From: Meconema thalassinum
Taxonomy: Eukaryota; Arthropoda; Insecta; Orthoptera; Tettigoniidae
Reading direction: 5' to 3'
NCBI GenBank assembly: GCA_946902985.2
Contig: OX336389.2
Span: 337,750,444 to 337,814,443, forward strand
Length of the DNA stretch: 64,000 bases
This document shows positions 30,421 to 41,315 of the stretch, in pieces; position 1 is the first letter of the stretch, and the number at the start of each line of letters is the position of its first letter. The position numbers and the translations under genes were made by a program. A model generated the notes under the pieces. The model was given only the letters and a program-made list of their open reading frames with translations, was not told the DNA's origin and searched no databases.

Positions 30421-30960
30421 TGTTGTAGTGACTAGTATTTCTGGCTGACACCCCCTGAGCTCCAGGTTTCATTCCCTACTCTACCAAGAAATGTAATTCT
30501 GGTCTGAGGGCTGGAACGAGGTACTGTATATTCAGGGGGCGTGGTGGCTCAGCGGTCTAGCTGTATGCCTCTCACCAAGGCGGTCCGGGTTCGATTCCCG
30601 GTCAATGCATGTGAGATTTTCGAAGTGAAATGCCATGTCCTGTGGTTCGGATTCCACGTAAAAAGGAGGTCCCGTGGCTCATGATCTCGCGATTAACGGT
30701 CACGTTAAACTACAAGCTTCCTTTTTTTGTATATTCAGCCCTGTGAGGGAGAAATATGAAGGACGAGGTTCAATTCCCACCTCAACTATCCTAGAAATAT
30801 TTCATTTTTTGTGGTTTCCCACTTCTACTCCGGGTAAATATCGGGAAGGTTTCTAACTTAATGCCACGGCTGACTCCTTCCTAAATTACACTTACACGCT
30901 ACTACAGACACCACAATAGCACAAGTTACCAGACAATTCCTTTACACACATCCAAGTACA
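30421..30960 (+). mobile_element. tRNA-derived SINE (family 1), split by another SINE
   Basis: Starts gtgttgtagtgactagtatt with the B box region ccaggtttcattcc. The body (tggtctgagggctggaacg) is interrupted at 30536-30728 and resumes as cagccctgtgagggagaaat, ggtttcccacttctactccg and a tail (ctactacagacaccacaat). Same family as 31005, 31480 and 32925. Confidence 0.82.
30536..30728 (+). mobile_element. tRNA-derived SINE (family 2), nested
   Basis: 193 bp inserted in a family-1 SINE with a 10-bp target duplication, gtatattcag (30526-30535 and 30729-30738). A box tggctcagcggtc, B box gggttcgattcc, ending in a T run. It is not a functional tRNA gene: the 5' and 3' ends do not pair as an acceptor stem. 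Confidence 0.9.
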
Positions 30961-31004
30961 TGTGGGATATATGACCACGATGTTATAAGCGTCTGTTAAT
31001 TTGA

Positions 31005-31345
31005 ACAGACCACCTTGTGGTGTAGCGGCTAGTATTCTTGACTGTCGCCTCAGAAGTCCGGGTTCGATTCCCTACTCTGGCAAGAAATTTAATTCTAGAT
31101 TGAGGGCTGGAACTGGGTACACTCAGCCTTATGAGGCAAAACTGGGAAGAGGTGGCTTCGATTTTCACTTCAGCCATCCAAGAATTGGTTTTTCCACTTC
31201 GCCTGCAGGTAAATGCCAGAAAGGTTTCTAACGTGAGGCCACGGCTGCGTCCTTCCCAATCCTCACCTGAATTATAAATTACACCCACTACTACAGACAC
31301 CACAATAATACAGGTTATCAAACAAATTCTCTCTACACACACAAA
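31005..31345 (+). mobile_element. tRNA-derived SINE (family 1), plus strand
   Basis: A box tggtgtagcggctagta, B box gggttcgattccc at ~31060, body with gctggaactgggtacactca and 'tgaggccacggctgcgtcc', and tail 'actacagacaccacaataat'. Confidence 0.85.
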
Positions 31346-31368
31346 TAGACGGAGCTAAATGATTATGA

Positions 31369-31431
31369 AGTCCAACCCCTCAAACGAAACAACATGAAAG
31401 TTGTTGTTGTTTCTATTGAGGGGCTTGGACA
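31369..31431. other. Long inverted repeat between two SINEs
   Basis: gtccaacccctcaa (left) pairs with ttgaggggcttggac (right), apart from a one-base bulge, and the inner aaacaac/gttgttt also pair. It lies where a plus-strand and a minus-strand SINE meet tail to tail. Confidence 0.75.
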
Positions 31432-31479
31432 TCGTAAACGTAAACTTGTGTGTGTGTATTATATATATATATAATAATT

Positions 31480-31820
31480 AATTTGTCTGATAACCTGTGT
31501 TGTTGTGATGGCTGTATTAGTGTGTGTATTTGTAATTCAGACGAGGATTGGGAAGGAGGTGACTTTGGCATTAAGTTAGGAAACATCCCGGCATTTGCGT
31601 AGAGTAGAATTGGGGTAAACACGGGAAACCACTACCAGAATGGCTGAGGTAGGAATCGAGCCCGCCTCTTCTCAGTTTTGGCTCACGAAGCTGTGTGTAC
31701 CCCGTTCCAGCTCTCAGACCTGAATAAATTTCTTGGCAGAGCCAGTAATCGAACCCTGGCCTCCGTGGTGACAGCCAAGAGTGCTCACTACACAATGAGG
31801 CGGACTGTAGGTTCTTAACG
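31480..31820 (-). mobile_element. tRNA-derived SINE (family 1), minus strand
   Basis: Reverse complement of the family: tail part 'gataacctgtgttgttgtga' at the left, 'catcccggcatttgcgtaga', B box complement ggcagagccagtaatcgaac, and the 5' end near 31815. Confidence 0.82.
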
Positions 31821-31950
31821 TGGAGGCATGACGAATAGAATACATAGTGTTATCAGCACTGATCGACTTCAAGTGCGCTCCGCTATTAGGCCGGCGCTGG
31901 CGGCGCAGAACACCATCGCTACAGTCAGCTGTTCAAAAATTGGTTACGCC

Positions 31951-31989
31951 GCGGCCTTTGTAAACCTCTTTACGAAGGCCGCGGTTACG
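31951..31989. other. GC-rich hairpin
   Basis: The arms ccgcggcctt and aaggccgcgg are perfectly paired with a ~16-nt loop. It is GC-rich in AT-rich surroundings. Function unknown. Confidence 0.7.
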
Positions 31990-32084
31990 CTGATTACAAC
32001 ACATTGTTTGTTTAGACTAATGAATAATACTGCCAATGAGTAATTATATTATTAATATTCTCAGTCCCCAAGTAGAAATATCTT

Positions 32085-32890
32085 TTAAAACCCTCCGCTA
32101 GTCGCGCATGGGTCTGACAGACCCATGGTTCGTTTTAGTTTTAATATCAAGCCAACAGTTCAAGTTATGATCTCATCGTCTTGGGACATCTTACACCAGG
32201 CTGTTCCAAATCCATGAGTTTGAGTATGAGTACACGCGAGTACTCAGCAGTAATGCTCGGAGCACGGTTGGAGAGGGACTGGGGGTGATAGCCAATACGT
32301 CACTGGGCGAAGGTCTTAACACAAGTCAATGCGCTTCCAGCCAGTCTTGATGTATCCACCACGCAGTGACGGCAGCCCCCCACAGCAGAGCTGTATTGCA
32401 TGTTGCAGGTTTACTCACGGAAGGCGGCGAGTACTCCACTGCTCACGAGCGAGCTGCTCGGCTGGAACAGCCTGTTTTACACCATACCTTAGTAAGCATT
32501 ATCTTAGTTGTGAAATGACGAGCCTAAAAATAACTCCACACGACTTTTTTCAGCTGCTGCGTCATGTTGGACTGATAAGTCCAGCGCGCCCAATGATGTA
32601 ACATTCTGTCAGTGAGCCGTCAGTGAGTTATATTTAGTTTGGTACTTGCTGAATATAAGTTAAGAGATTACGCCTTACGAAAACCTAAGGATGTATATGA
32701 AGTGTGTCGCCTTCTGTTGAAAGATAACGAATCGCTAGATGATGATAATTTCTAGGATATTGGTGACTCTGATACTGAAGACAAAGTTGAAACAAGATCC
32801 GAAGACTCGGATACTGACCATGATAATGAACAGGAGGACGGTATCGGAAGCAATGAATTGGATAGCCGTTTATTTAATTGGTAGGTAGGC
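32085..32890 (+). pseudogene. Possible piggyBac-like transposon remnant
   Basis: After a hAT-type MITE, 32650-32885 reads in one frame as YKLRDYALRKPKDVYEV and on through an acidic stretch (DTEDKVETRSEDSDTDHD), interrupted by TAG. This recalls the acidic N-terminus of piggyBac-type transposases. The left side has a perfect palindrome, catgggtctg/cagacccatg (~32107-32127), near a ccctccgc sequence that could be a terminal repeat. No catalytic domain or confirmed TTAA-flanked end is seen, so the assignment is tentative. Confidence 0.3.
32197..32474. mobile_element. hAT-type MITE, 278 bp
   Basis: Terminal inverted repeats caggctgttcca at both ends, flanked by an 8-bp duplication with one mismatch (tcttacac at 32189-32196, ttttacac at 32475-32482). 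CAGG termini and 8-bp duplications are hAT hallmarks. Inner inverted segments (gagtact, tgctcgg) extend the pairing. There is no coding sequence. Confidence 0.85.
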
Positions 32891-32924
32891 CATTATTATT
32901 ATGATTATTATTATATTTCCGCCT

Positions 32925-33150
32925 CATTGCGTAGTGGCTAGCAATCTTGGCTATCACCGCCGAGGCCCAGGTTCGATTCCCAGCTCTGCCAAGATATTTA
33001 GTTCTGGTCTGAGGGTTGAACAGTGTTTACTCACCCTCGTGAGGTAAAACTGATAATAGGCGGGTGTGATTCCTACCTCAGCCATCCAGGAAGTGGTTTT
33101 CCGTGGTTTCCCACTTCTACTCCAGGTAAATGCCGGGATGGTAGCCTACT
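32925..33150 (+). mobile_element. tRNA-derived SINE (family 1), 3'-truncated
   Basis: A box gcgtagtggctagcaatc, B box caggttcgattcccagc, body 'tggtctgagggttgaac', ending after 'ctccaggtaaatgccgggat'. The family's usual tail is missing. Confidence 0.85.
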
Positions 33151-34905
33151 GTACCCGAATAAATCAAGAAAATGCACTTGTTGAATCCGAAGATCAGCTG
33201 GATCGTAGAATCCTCAAGGTCCCCGGCTAGAAAAACCTGTAAATCCTACCGACAAAAGTAATTCGATTGTGTTGTGGACCATACTAATAGGGCAAATAAC
33301 TCAAACTACTTGGGAGAGTGAGAAACTTATGGTTCTCGGGGCGTAAATGGGAAATGGAAAATGGGTTCCTTATACATGAATCCGTTTCCATAACTCATAT
33401 AAATCACGACTATCTATTTATAAAAACGAACGAATAAATGTATTAATTCTAAGAAAATACAATTAAAATAAAATAAAAATTCCCTCAATACATTTTAATA
33501 AACGTCATAAATGACACGCTTGTCATTAAAATAAATCTTTGGGAAATGTCCAACTTGACATTCCATTTTACAGCTCAGCTTGAAATTAAAATGCTAACAG
33601 CTGTTCCGGAGTTTCAAATATATTCAATAATAATATTCAAATATTAGTCTCGCTTACTTCATCTCATTACATAACTTCTTTTAATCTATATAAAAACTCG
33701 CTTAGTAATAATCTTTAAATCTTAACTACAGCTAAATCCAAAAACTGTCATCGACTGATCAGTTGTTCACTTACGTCATAACAAATATTTACATTATCAA
33801 CATATTTGCACTATTCTTCTCGTTTTTTATATCACAAAACACTTCATAAAGCGTTCCTCCGACTTTCTTACTGTTTCATCATTTCGTAGAATGATTTTAC
33901 TTCAATTCCTTACTATACTTTCTGTATTACGTCTTCATTCGACTATTACTTTCATGTTACTTAAAAATCATTAAAACATCACATTCAAGATCAATATTAC
34001 TCTTTACTAACATTTTTTCCGTTGTTTTAACCTGTGGTTAATTATTGTACCTTTTATATTTATATATTATAAATATTAATTACCATTTATGATTTATTTA
34101 TTACCATCGTCACAATTTCTAGGGTATTCTTTCATTTCCAAGCTCATACGTTAACATGTCTAAATCTTGATATTAGGTTAATAGAATTAACAAACAATAG
34201 TTGCATACACCTCACTAACTTCTTCCGCCAACACTCTATTATCATGCCTCCAATTAGTCATTCGAAAATGCTAATATAATCTTACTCTCTTCGTACTATA
34301 ACATTGCTCTAAAAAGCATTATACCTCTCCATAATACGTTAACACTGCGTATGAGAGCCTCAATAACATAACCTTGCTCTAAAAAGCATTACAACTTGTT
34401 CCAAATAATTTTCCAATCCTCCGTAATACGTCTGCACTACGAATTAGAGCTTAATAACGTCGCTGATCCTCTCTATATCATAACTATAACGGTCAGAGAG
34501 AACTTTCACAATATTTCTATAATCCAATACTTCTTTACAAATCCTTTACAATAAATTCAGTTACTTCCTGATTTAAAACTTTCTTTAATAATGACCATGT
34601 ATATCAATGCATGAACTCCCATTGGTTTACTATCGTAGTTACTATGCTTAAAACGATAGTTGTTAATATTAATACATTTAATTAACACCTCCCTGGCCAT
34701 TCGTTATTGCTTCAATGCAATACTTAAATGTCATCAACAATACATTATGTTGTAAAAGGTTTAATAAAATTTCTCGGTGTACACCATATCACGAATTATA
34801 GGAATTTATAAATTCGCCTAAATTTGATATACTCAAAATTGCTTATCCTTGAAAAATGGAACTATCATTAAGACTTGACTAGTCTTAATCAAGAACAAAA
34901 TCTTG
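33151..34905. other. AT-rich non-coding stretch
   Basis: No reading frame of note. A diverged tandem duplication of about 75-80 bp ('ttgctctaaaaagcatta' ... 'aatacgt..cact') lies at about 34298-34455. A 22-bp stretch at 34483-34504 is identical to part of ORF1 of the following LINE (35549-35570). Confidence 0.5.
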
Positions 34906-34932
34906 TAATAACTTCCATCATAACAAGACAAG

Positions 34933-36702
34933 ATGGCGGAGGAGATCAATGTACGAGTTGAAAGTGCTCTGAAAATTTTAGAGATTATCGCTGAGGTAGG
35001 AGGTTATCTCAAGAAGGAGATGAAGGAAGACATACAACATGCAGTAAGTACCATCAGGAGTTGTTATGTGGACATGACAATTGTTTTCTGCGATATGCAT
35101 ACTAAAATTGTAAGTTTTCAAAACGAGGTTAGGGAAATCCAAACAATAGACATGCAAGGAGAAGAAAGTTCTGCTACAGGACTAGTGGAGCCCTCTGTCA
35201 ACTACATACAGAAGCTTATAAGTGAGAGTAGGAATTCTATAGTAGGCCCTGGAGTCAGTCAACAACCAACGACATCTGTTGGCCAAATGCCTCAGGCGCT
35301 TAAGCCATCTGACTCAATACCGTTGACGTTGTCTACGCAACACCAAAACATAGTAGTCGTAACTATTGAAACAGACGACATAGCGGACATAAGGAGAAGC
35401 TTGCAAAATGTTATGGACTTTTTATCAAACAAATTGGGTGTAGTAATAGAAGAGAAAGCTAATGGAATTTTAAATCGAAACAAGATGTCCCAAATAGATA
35501 CAACGCCAAATGTCGACAAGACACACAACGCAACCAACGGGGAGAAAAATAACTATAACGGTCAGAGAGAAACGCAATTGAGATCGGTCCACGTACGAGA
35601 AATCAAACGAAATACCAATTTTGAAAAACCCATTAGCGGGACAGGGCAGGTTGAAATCAATGATCTTGAACCAGGGGAACAAAGAGGCCGCAGAAGCCAG
35701 GGAATGATGACATCTCGTCGACTAGTGGAGAATAAAGACAAACTGTTCTCTATTGACCATAACCATATATTTAGTGGTCCAGAAGAGAATAACGACAAGA
35801 TGGCAAATGCCACTATTCCAGGCACGGACAAGAGTTTCGAGGAGAGGATCATAGATAAGGTAAACAGGCAGATGAATTTAATGAGGGAAAATTTATTAGA
35901 GACTGCTAAGATGATAGTTAAAGAAGAATTAAAACACACGGCGCAACGAACTTCGCTATGCCAGAGGCCTTCGAAAAAGTATCAAGATGCGTTAAACCAC
36001 AATAACAGCAGCATTCCAGACATTGGAACATTAAACGTAAGTTGCTACACTACGGAGAAAAACGCAGGCAATGAGATTAACAGTAGTGTTACGTTCATAA
36101 CGAACACAGACATACCTATCAGTCCGAATCGCTCCTATAAAGGGGACGTAGATGATATTAGATTTCAGGGAAGAGGGCGTAGAGAGCGACAGGTCTTATC
36201 CCGAGAAGAGGAAAAGAATAAGACGAGGATTGGTGTACAAGCGACACCTACTCCTAAAGCAGATCACGATGCAGAAAACATTTCGGCGGGGATCGGAGGA
36301 GACGAGAACGCCACAACACCTAATGAAGAAAGGCTGCCAGTGGTGAGAAGACATACTGTATCTGGGAGAGTACCAGCTAGAGAGATAGACACTGGGTCTA
36401 GAGGAATAAAAGGAACTAAAGGAGACAGCAGATTGAAGGCGGTGGATAAATATGCTTGGTTGTACATTGGTCGACTGAACCCAGAAACAACAGAGGAGGG
36501 CATAGTTGGATATCTAAAAGAAAATGGGGTGGGTGGCACTATTAGCTGCAAACTGGTCAGCAATACCGAAACCTCGAGAGCTTTCAAAATAGGTTTTCCT
36601 TTTATTGAGCTCAACAAAGTTTATGAGGAATCTTTATGGCCAGAGAATGTTATATGTCGGCCCTTTCGAGCGCCGTGGAGAAACAAAGGAAGACAGTTAT
36701 GA
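34933..36702 (+). CDS. LINE ORF1 protein (coiled coil + RRM-like)
   Basis: Intact 589-residue frame from ATG 34933 (MAEEINVRVESALKILEIIA). The N-terminal ~75 residues are helical and likely coiled-coil. The middle is polar and low in hydrophobics. Residues ~505-585 (YAWLYIGRLNPETTEEGIVG ... AFKIGFPFIELNKVYEESLW) look like an RRM-type RNA-binding fold, as found in ORF1 proteins of several LINE groups. No zinc knuckle. The protein would coat the element RNA. The stop TGA (36700-36702) lies inside the ORF2 frame, so ORF2 would need reinitiation or frameshifting. Confidence 0.82.
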   Translation: MAEEINVRVESALKILEIIAEVGGYLKKEMKEDIQHAVSTIRSCYVDMTIVFCDMHTKIVSFQNEVREIQTIDMQGEESSATGLVEPSVNYIQKLISESRNSIVGPGVSQQPTTSVGQMPQALKPSDSIPLTLSTQHQNIVVVTIETDDIADIRRSLQNVMDFLSNKLGVVIEEKANGILNRNKMSQIDTTPNVDKTHNATNGEKNNYNGQRETQLRSVHVREIKRNTNFEKPISGTGQVEINDLEPGEQRGRRSQGMMTSRRLVENKDKLFSIDHNHIFSGPEENNDKMANATIPGTDKSFEERIIDKVNRQMNLMRENLLETAKMIVKEELKHTAQRTSLCQRPSKKYQDALNHNNSSIPDIGTLNVSCYTTEKNAGNEINSSVTFITNTDIPISPNRSYKGDVDDIRFQGRGRRERQVLSREEEKNKTRIGVQATPTPKADHDAENISAGIGGDENATTPNEERLPVVRRHTVSGRVPAREIDTGSRGIKGTKGDSRLKAVDKYAWLYIGRLNPETTEEGIVGYLKENGVGGTISCKLVSNTETSRAFKIGFPFIELNKVYEESLWPENVICRPFRAPWRNKGRQL

Positions 36703-39469
36703 TGATTGTAAAGAAGTAAAAGTCCTCAACTGGAATGTGGAAGGTCTAAAAGGGGTTATCAGTGGCCTCTCGAAAGACGTTTTCAGCGATTTCGATGCTT
36801 GCATCCTAACGGAGACTTTCATCACTGAGGAGTCATGGTTTGAAGCGAAGGGCTTCTACAACATACATGCACTGGCAACAAAAGAGGAAAGAGGGAGGCC
36901 GTCCGGGGGAGTTACATGCTTAATTAACCCGAAGTTAAAGCCTTTCGACATACCTATGAGCGAAGAGGAACAGCTAGTGGTACGAACTAAAATAGGGGTA
37001 TTCATCTGTGTTTATTATAGACCGGTCTACAGTGCAATTGATGTAATAGACAATATTCAAAGAGCAATTGATGTTACACAAGCTACTGATAGCATTATAC
37101 TTGGGGGTGATTTGAATTGTCCAGTGGACAAACTCAATAGGAAATCGGAACTGGTCCTCAATTACCTGGAGGAGGAAGGGCTAAGGCTCGTGAATGACAA
37201 GAAGGCACTTACGTATATTTGTTATAATGGAGGTAGCACCATAGACCTCATGTTTGTACGAGGTCTCGCTATTCATGATCATGGACTTATGACAAAGTGT
37301 GATGCAGCTGTAATTAGGAAGCATATCCCAGTATTTACCATATCGACTATTACACATCCCTTAAGACTTCCAGCAAAGAGGCAAAGTACGAGAAGAACAC
37401 TAGACCAGAGCCTGTTAGAGGCAAATACAGACAAAATACCAACTATCATGCTATCAATTAGTGAGGGTAATTTAGATGTGGCTATGGCGGGAATAATGGA
37501 ATTCATAGAAGAAGGAACTTCAACTATAGAGTTTACTCGTCAAGCGCAGAAATGGTTTGATAGAGAGTGCTTCAAGGAGAGACAAACTACATTACAGAAG
37601 CTACATATCGCAAGGAGAACTAGGGATAAAGGTGATCTGGAACGCTACCAGACAGCAAGGAGGAAATATAAAGAGCTCATAAAGTCAAAGAAGAGAGAGT
37701 TTAGAGAGAAAGAAGACAAAATGCTCATGCATGACATTGAGAAAGATCCGTATAAAGCACTCAGGCCAAGACAACCACGCTTCCCAGCGGACATCAGGAT
37801 GGAAAGATGGGAGGAACACATGAGGGGGGTTCTAGTTTCCAAAGAGACCAGACCGGAGTTGGACAAGTCCACAGAGGTAGAGCATACTACGTACTTCACT
37901 ATAGAAGAAGTTAGACAGATCATCACGAAAAGCAAGGATAACAGAGCTTCAGGTGTAGATGGACTCTGTAATGAACATTTGAAGATTTCGCTACACTTCC
38001 TAGAAAACGTATGGCCAGAGTTAGTGAATAAGTGCTTAGAGATTGGAACCATCTCCACTACTTGGCGTAAGTCCATCATCAAACTGCTATAAAAGGGTAA
38101 AGGCGATGTCAGTAAACCTGAATCATATAGGGGTGTGGCATTGGAATCGGTTGCATGCAAATTGCTTACCAAGCTTCTGACTCGGAGAATAGATGCATGT
38201 GTAGACCACCTGCTTCCAGAAGAACAATTTGGATTTTGGAAGGGCAGATCTACTCTATTGGCTGCAAAATGTCTCTTAAAGGACATACAGGACACGCTTG
38301 AATCTCACGGGAAGAAATATGTAATTTTTATCGACTACACCAAAGCCTTCGACACAGCCAATAGAAGGAAACTTGTCATAAAATTAGAAAACTTACTAGG
38401 ACGTTCTGGTATGACAAGACTGATATCGAATATTCTGGCGGACAATCAAGTTCAGATCCATGATGGTATCGCACACTCGGACTGGATTGACCAGACAATC
38501 GGAGTACTGCAAGGAGACCCGCTAAGTCCGTTACTCTTCAATATCATGACCCACGATGTTGTCTTCAAATTAAAGGAGGGAACACAGAAAGTAAATATAT
38601 ATATTTATGCAGATGACATGGCCCTGGCCTCCGATAATATAGAGGAACTACAGAAGGGAATAGATCTTGTTGAGAAATGATCGGAGGAGAATGAACTAAG
38701 GATAAATGCTCGGAAGACTGAATTAATGATATTCAGAAATGGAGGAAGGCTGAGGAAGGATGACTACATTGTTTGCGGGGAACACATACTAACACCGATA
38801 AAACAATTTAAGTACCTTGGAATTACTATGCAAGTCACAGGGACTTCCTTCATGGTTCATATAAAGGAGAGACTTGCAGCAGCACTCAGAAATATAAGCG
38901 ACATCAGACATTTACAAAGAATGTCAGTAAATTCAGCTATGGAACTTTTCAGAGTCAAAGTACTCCCATCACTCACGTACGGGCTGTAGGTCATATGGAC
39001 TTATCTATCAATCAGACAATTAAAAGACATTGAAAGTTTGAAATCAAGGTATTTGAAAAGGGTATTGGGGGTATCAAAATTCGCTCTTTCACGATATGTG
39101 TATGCTTTAGCCAGAGAAACATTCCTGGTAGAAGACCTTCGACTGCTAATGCACCTACCATCCACACAGGCATGCGTAGACCTGTTAAGCGAACTTTGCA
39201 GGAAGAGAGACTCCATCCCAGAAAGATTCTTCGTAACAGGTGCAATGTTATATAAAGAATGGATGCGACCAGAGTATGAGCTGAGGCACCTAGTGACCAG
39301 ATTTGCGATCCATGGCTTCCACCATCGCATCTGCACTAGGAAGTCCTTTCATCAGCCCAGCCAGGAGTGTGTTTGCCGATTATGCAACAATCTGTGCGAT
39401 ATATTTCACGCCATGGAATGCAGTAGAAGACTAGTATCACTCACTCAGTTTTGTTTAGACGAGGACTGA
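36623..39469 (+). pseudogene. LINE ORF2 (endonuclease-RT-zinc finger) with three nonsense codons
   Basis: First in-frame ATG 36623, overlapping the end of ORF1. Endonuclease: VLNWNVEGLKG, CILTETFI, ILGGDLNCPVD, then STIDLMFV; the usual SDH box appears as RKHIPVF. RT: ASGVDGLCNEHL, EEQFGFWKGRSTL, VIFIDYTKAFDTANR, GVLQGDPLSPLLFN and catalytic YADDMALAS. C-terminal C-x2-C-x7-H-x3-C (CRLCNNLCDIFHAMEC). The single frame is closed only by TAA 38090, TGA 38678 and TAG 38987, each explicable by one base change. There are no frameshifts. The copy is recent but dead. Confidence 0.92.
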
Positions 39470-39699
39470 TTATGTTGTCTTGATCAAAGTGTAGTGCAGT
39501 GGAATGGGTGAATGGACTCGATGAACACAAGTCTGCTGTTACCTAGGTACACGATTGATTCATTATTATTCACAATGTTATAATGTTGTTCCTATCTATG
39601 GCCATTGGCCGCAATAAATATTTTATTTAATAACTTCCATAGATCCAAATTACTATAAATTCGAGTATACTTCCAGTCCTGTCTGTTATTATATCAATT

Positions 39700-40552
39700 A
39701 CTAGCAACCCGACCCGGCTTCGCCCGGGAACAGTTATGAATGCATTACGTGATATGCGTTTTTTTCCAATGTCAATGAACAACGACCAATATCCGTTTTA
39801 CGTCTCGGCATGATGGGTTAAAATCACTGGCTGGACTATTAATTATATTTTGGAGATGCATGTGCAACAAATACTTGTCAGACGTAATTTAAGAATGGCG
39901 AGGTGCATGAAACACAAATCCCCCTTCCATCCAATCTTAACTTGACTGTGAATTTCGCGGAACGAAAAGTTCACAGGTGAAATTAAGAAAAGCCGAGTTG
40001 CACTTCCAAGGAAACTCCAAACACAACCACTCTTCTCTACAGTTTTTAACTCAACACGACTCGACAGTTTGCTGCTGGCTGTATCTGGGGCAATAAGCTC
40101 GTCCGCTAGCTAAGCTGTAACAGGGGTGATAGACTCGCCCCTAGCTAGCTCGTAAACTGTCGCCTCAGTAACTGAATGGAGATTGTTGGAAGAAATGAAA
40201 ACGTAAAAACACTTATAGTAGGCGATGTATTAAAAATAGAGATATGCTTTCCCAGGCTTTTTTAGAACTTTTCATGCTGAACATTTCTTACACTCATAGT
40301 ATATAGATATTTTTAACGGTTTGCCTAGCGTAAGCTTACATAGCGCACGGACGCCAGTTTTCTTTTCGACCCTTTCACTGAAATCGTTACTGCTTGACTT
40401 CCTTTGGTCATAAGTAAATGATTTTCTACAGAAACCTTCCTCGAGATATCCTTTACAGAATGGGTAAAACCGCATCAAAATCCATTCAGTGGTTCCCGAG
40501 ATTACCCGTGACATCCAAGAATCGGGGACTTTGTTTTATACTAAGTAGAGAT
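39700..40552 (+). repeat. Unclassified repeat, copy 1 (RTE-like 3' region)
   Basis: Begins ctagcaacccgacccggctt and ends ggttttatactaagtagaga-like. The inner text (ccgcatcaaaatccattcag ... attacccgtgacatccaaga) resembles 3' regions of RTE-type non-LTR elements. There is no coding capacity. A related copy follows at 40585. Confidence 0.55.
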
Positions 40553-40584
40553 TGTACGCCAATCAGTATAATTTAATAACTTAT

Positions 40585-41315
40585 AATATAATCCCCTTCC
40601 GTCCAATCTTAAATTGACTGTGAATTTTGCGGAACGAAAAGTTCACAGGCGAAATGAGAGTTGCACTTCCAGGGAATGGCGAGGTGAATAAAACTCAAAT
40701 CCCCCTTCCGTCCAGTCTTAACTTGACTGTGTTTCACAGGCAAAATGAAGAAAACCCGAGTTGCACTTCCAGGGAAACTCCAAACACAACCACCCTTCTC
40801 TGAAGTCTTAACTCAACACCACTCAACGGTTTGCTGCTGGCTATATCTGGGGCAATAGGTTCGCTCGCTAGCTAGGCTGTAACAGGGATGATAGACCCGC
40901 CCTTAGCTAGCTCGTAGACTGTCGCCTCAGTAGTTGAATGGACATGGTTCGAAGAAATTAAAACGTAAAAACACTTATAGTGGGCGATGTAATGAAGATA
41001 GACATATGCTCTCTGGGACTTTTTTGTAGAACTCTTCATGCTGAACAATTCTTACACTCATAGTATTTAGATATTTTTAGCGGTTTGCCCAGCGTAAGCT
41101 TACAACGCGCTCGGACGCCAGGATTTTTTCGACTTTTCCAGTGAAATCGTTATTGCACGGCTTCCATTTATCATAAATAAATTATTTTCCACAGAAATCA
41201 TCCTCGAGGTATCCCTTACAGGAAGGTGGAAACCGCATCTGAATCTATCCAGTGGTTCTCTAGTTTACCCGTAACATCCAAGAATCGGGGACTTGGTTTT
41301 ATACTAAGTAGAGAT
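40585..41315 (+). repeat. Unclassified repeat, copy 2
   Basis: Matches 39900-40552 over most of its length, down to the shared 3' end 'tttatactaagtagagat'. It lacks the GC-rich 5' motif. Its first ~110 bp are themselves duplicated ('cccccttccgtccagtctta' occurs twice in variant form). Confidence 0.6.

Larger units (their letters stand above)
34919..39627 (+). mobile_element. Second LINE, near-complete, 4.7 kb
   Basis: Flanked by a perfect 13-bp duplication, taataacttccat (34906-34918 and 39628-39640). Only 14 nt precede the ORF1 ATG, so the element is either truncated in its 5' UTR or has a very short leader. ORF1 is intact. ORF2 keeps one frame with three nonsense codons. The 3' end is 'gcaataaatattttattt', with no long poly(A). 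The clade is not assigned; it is clearly distinct from the Jockey element at 2420. Confidence 0.9.

Noticed and set aside
30541..30612. tRNA gene
   Set aside because: A and B boxes are present but the acceptor stem does not pair and the sequence continues as a SINE with a target duplication.
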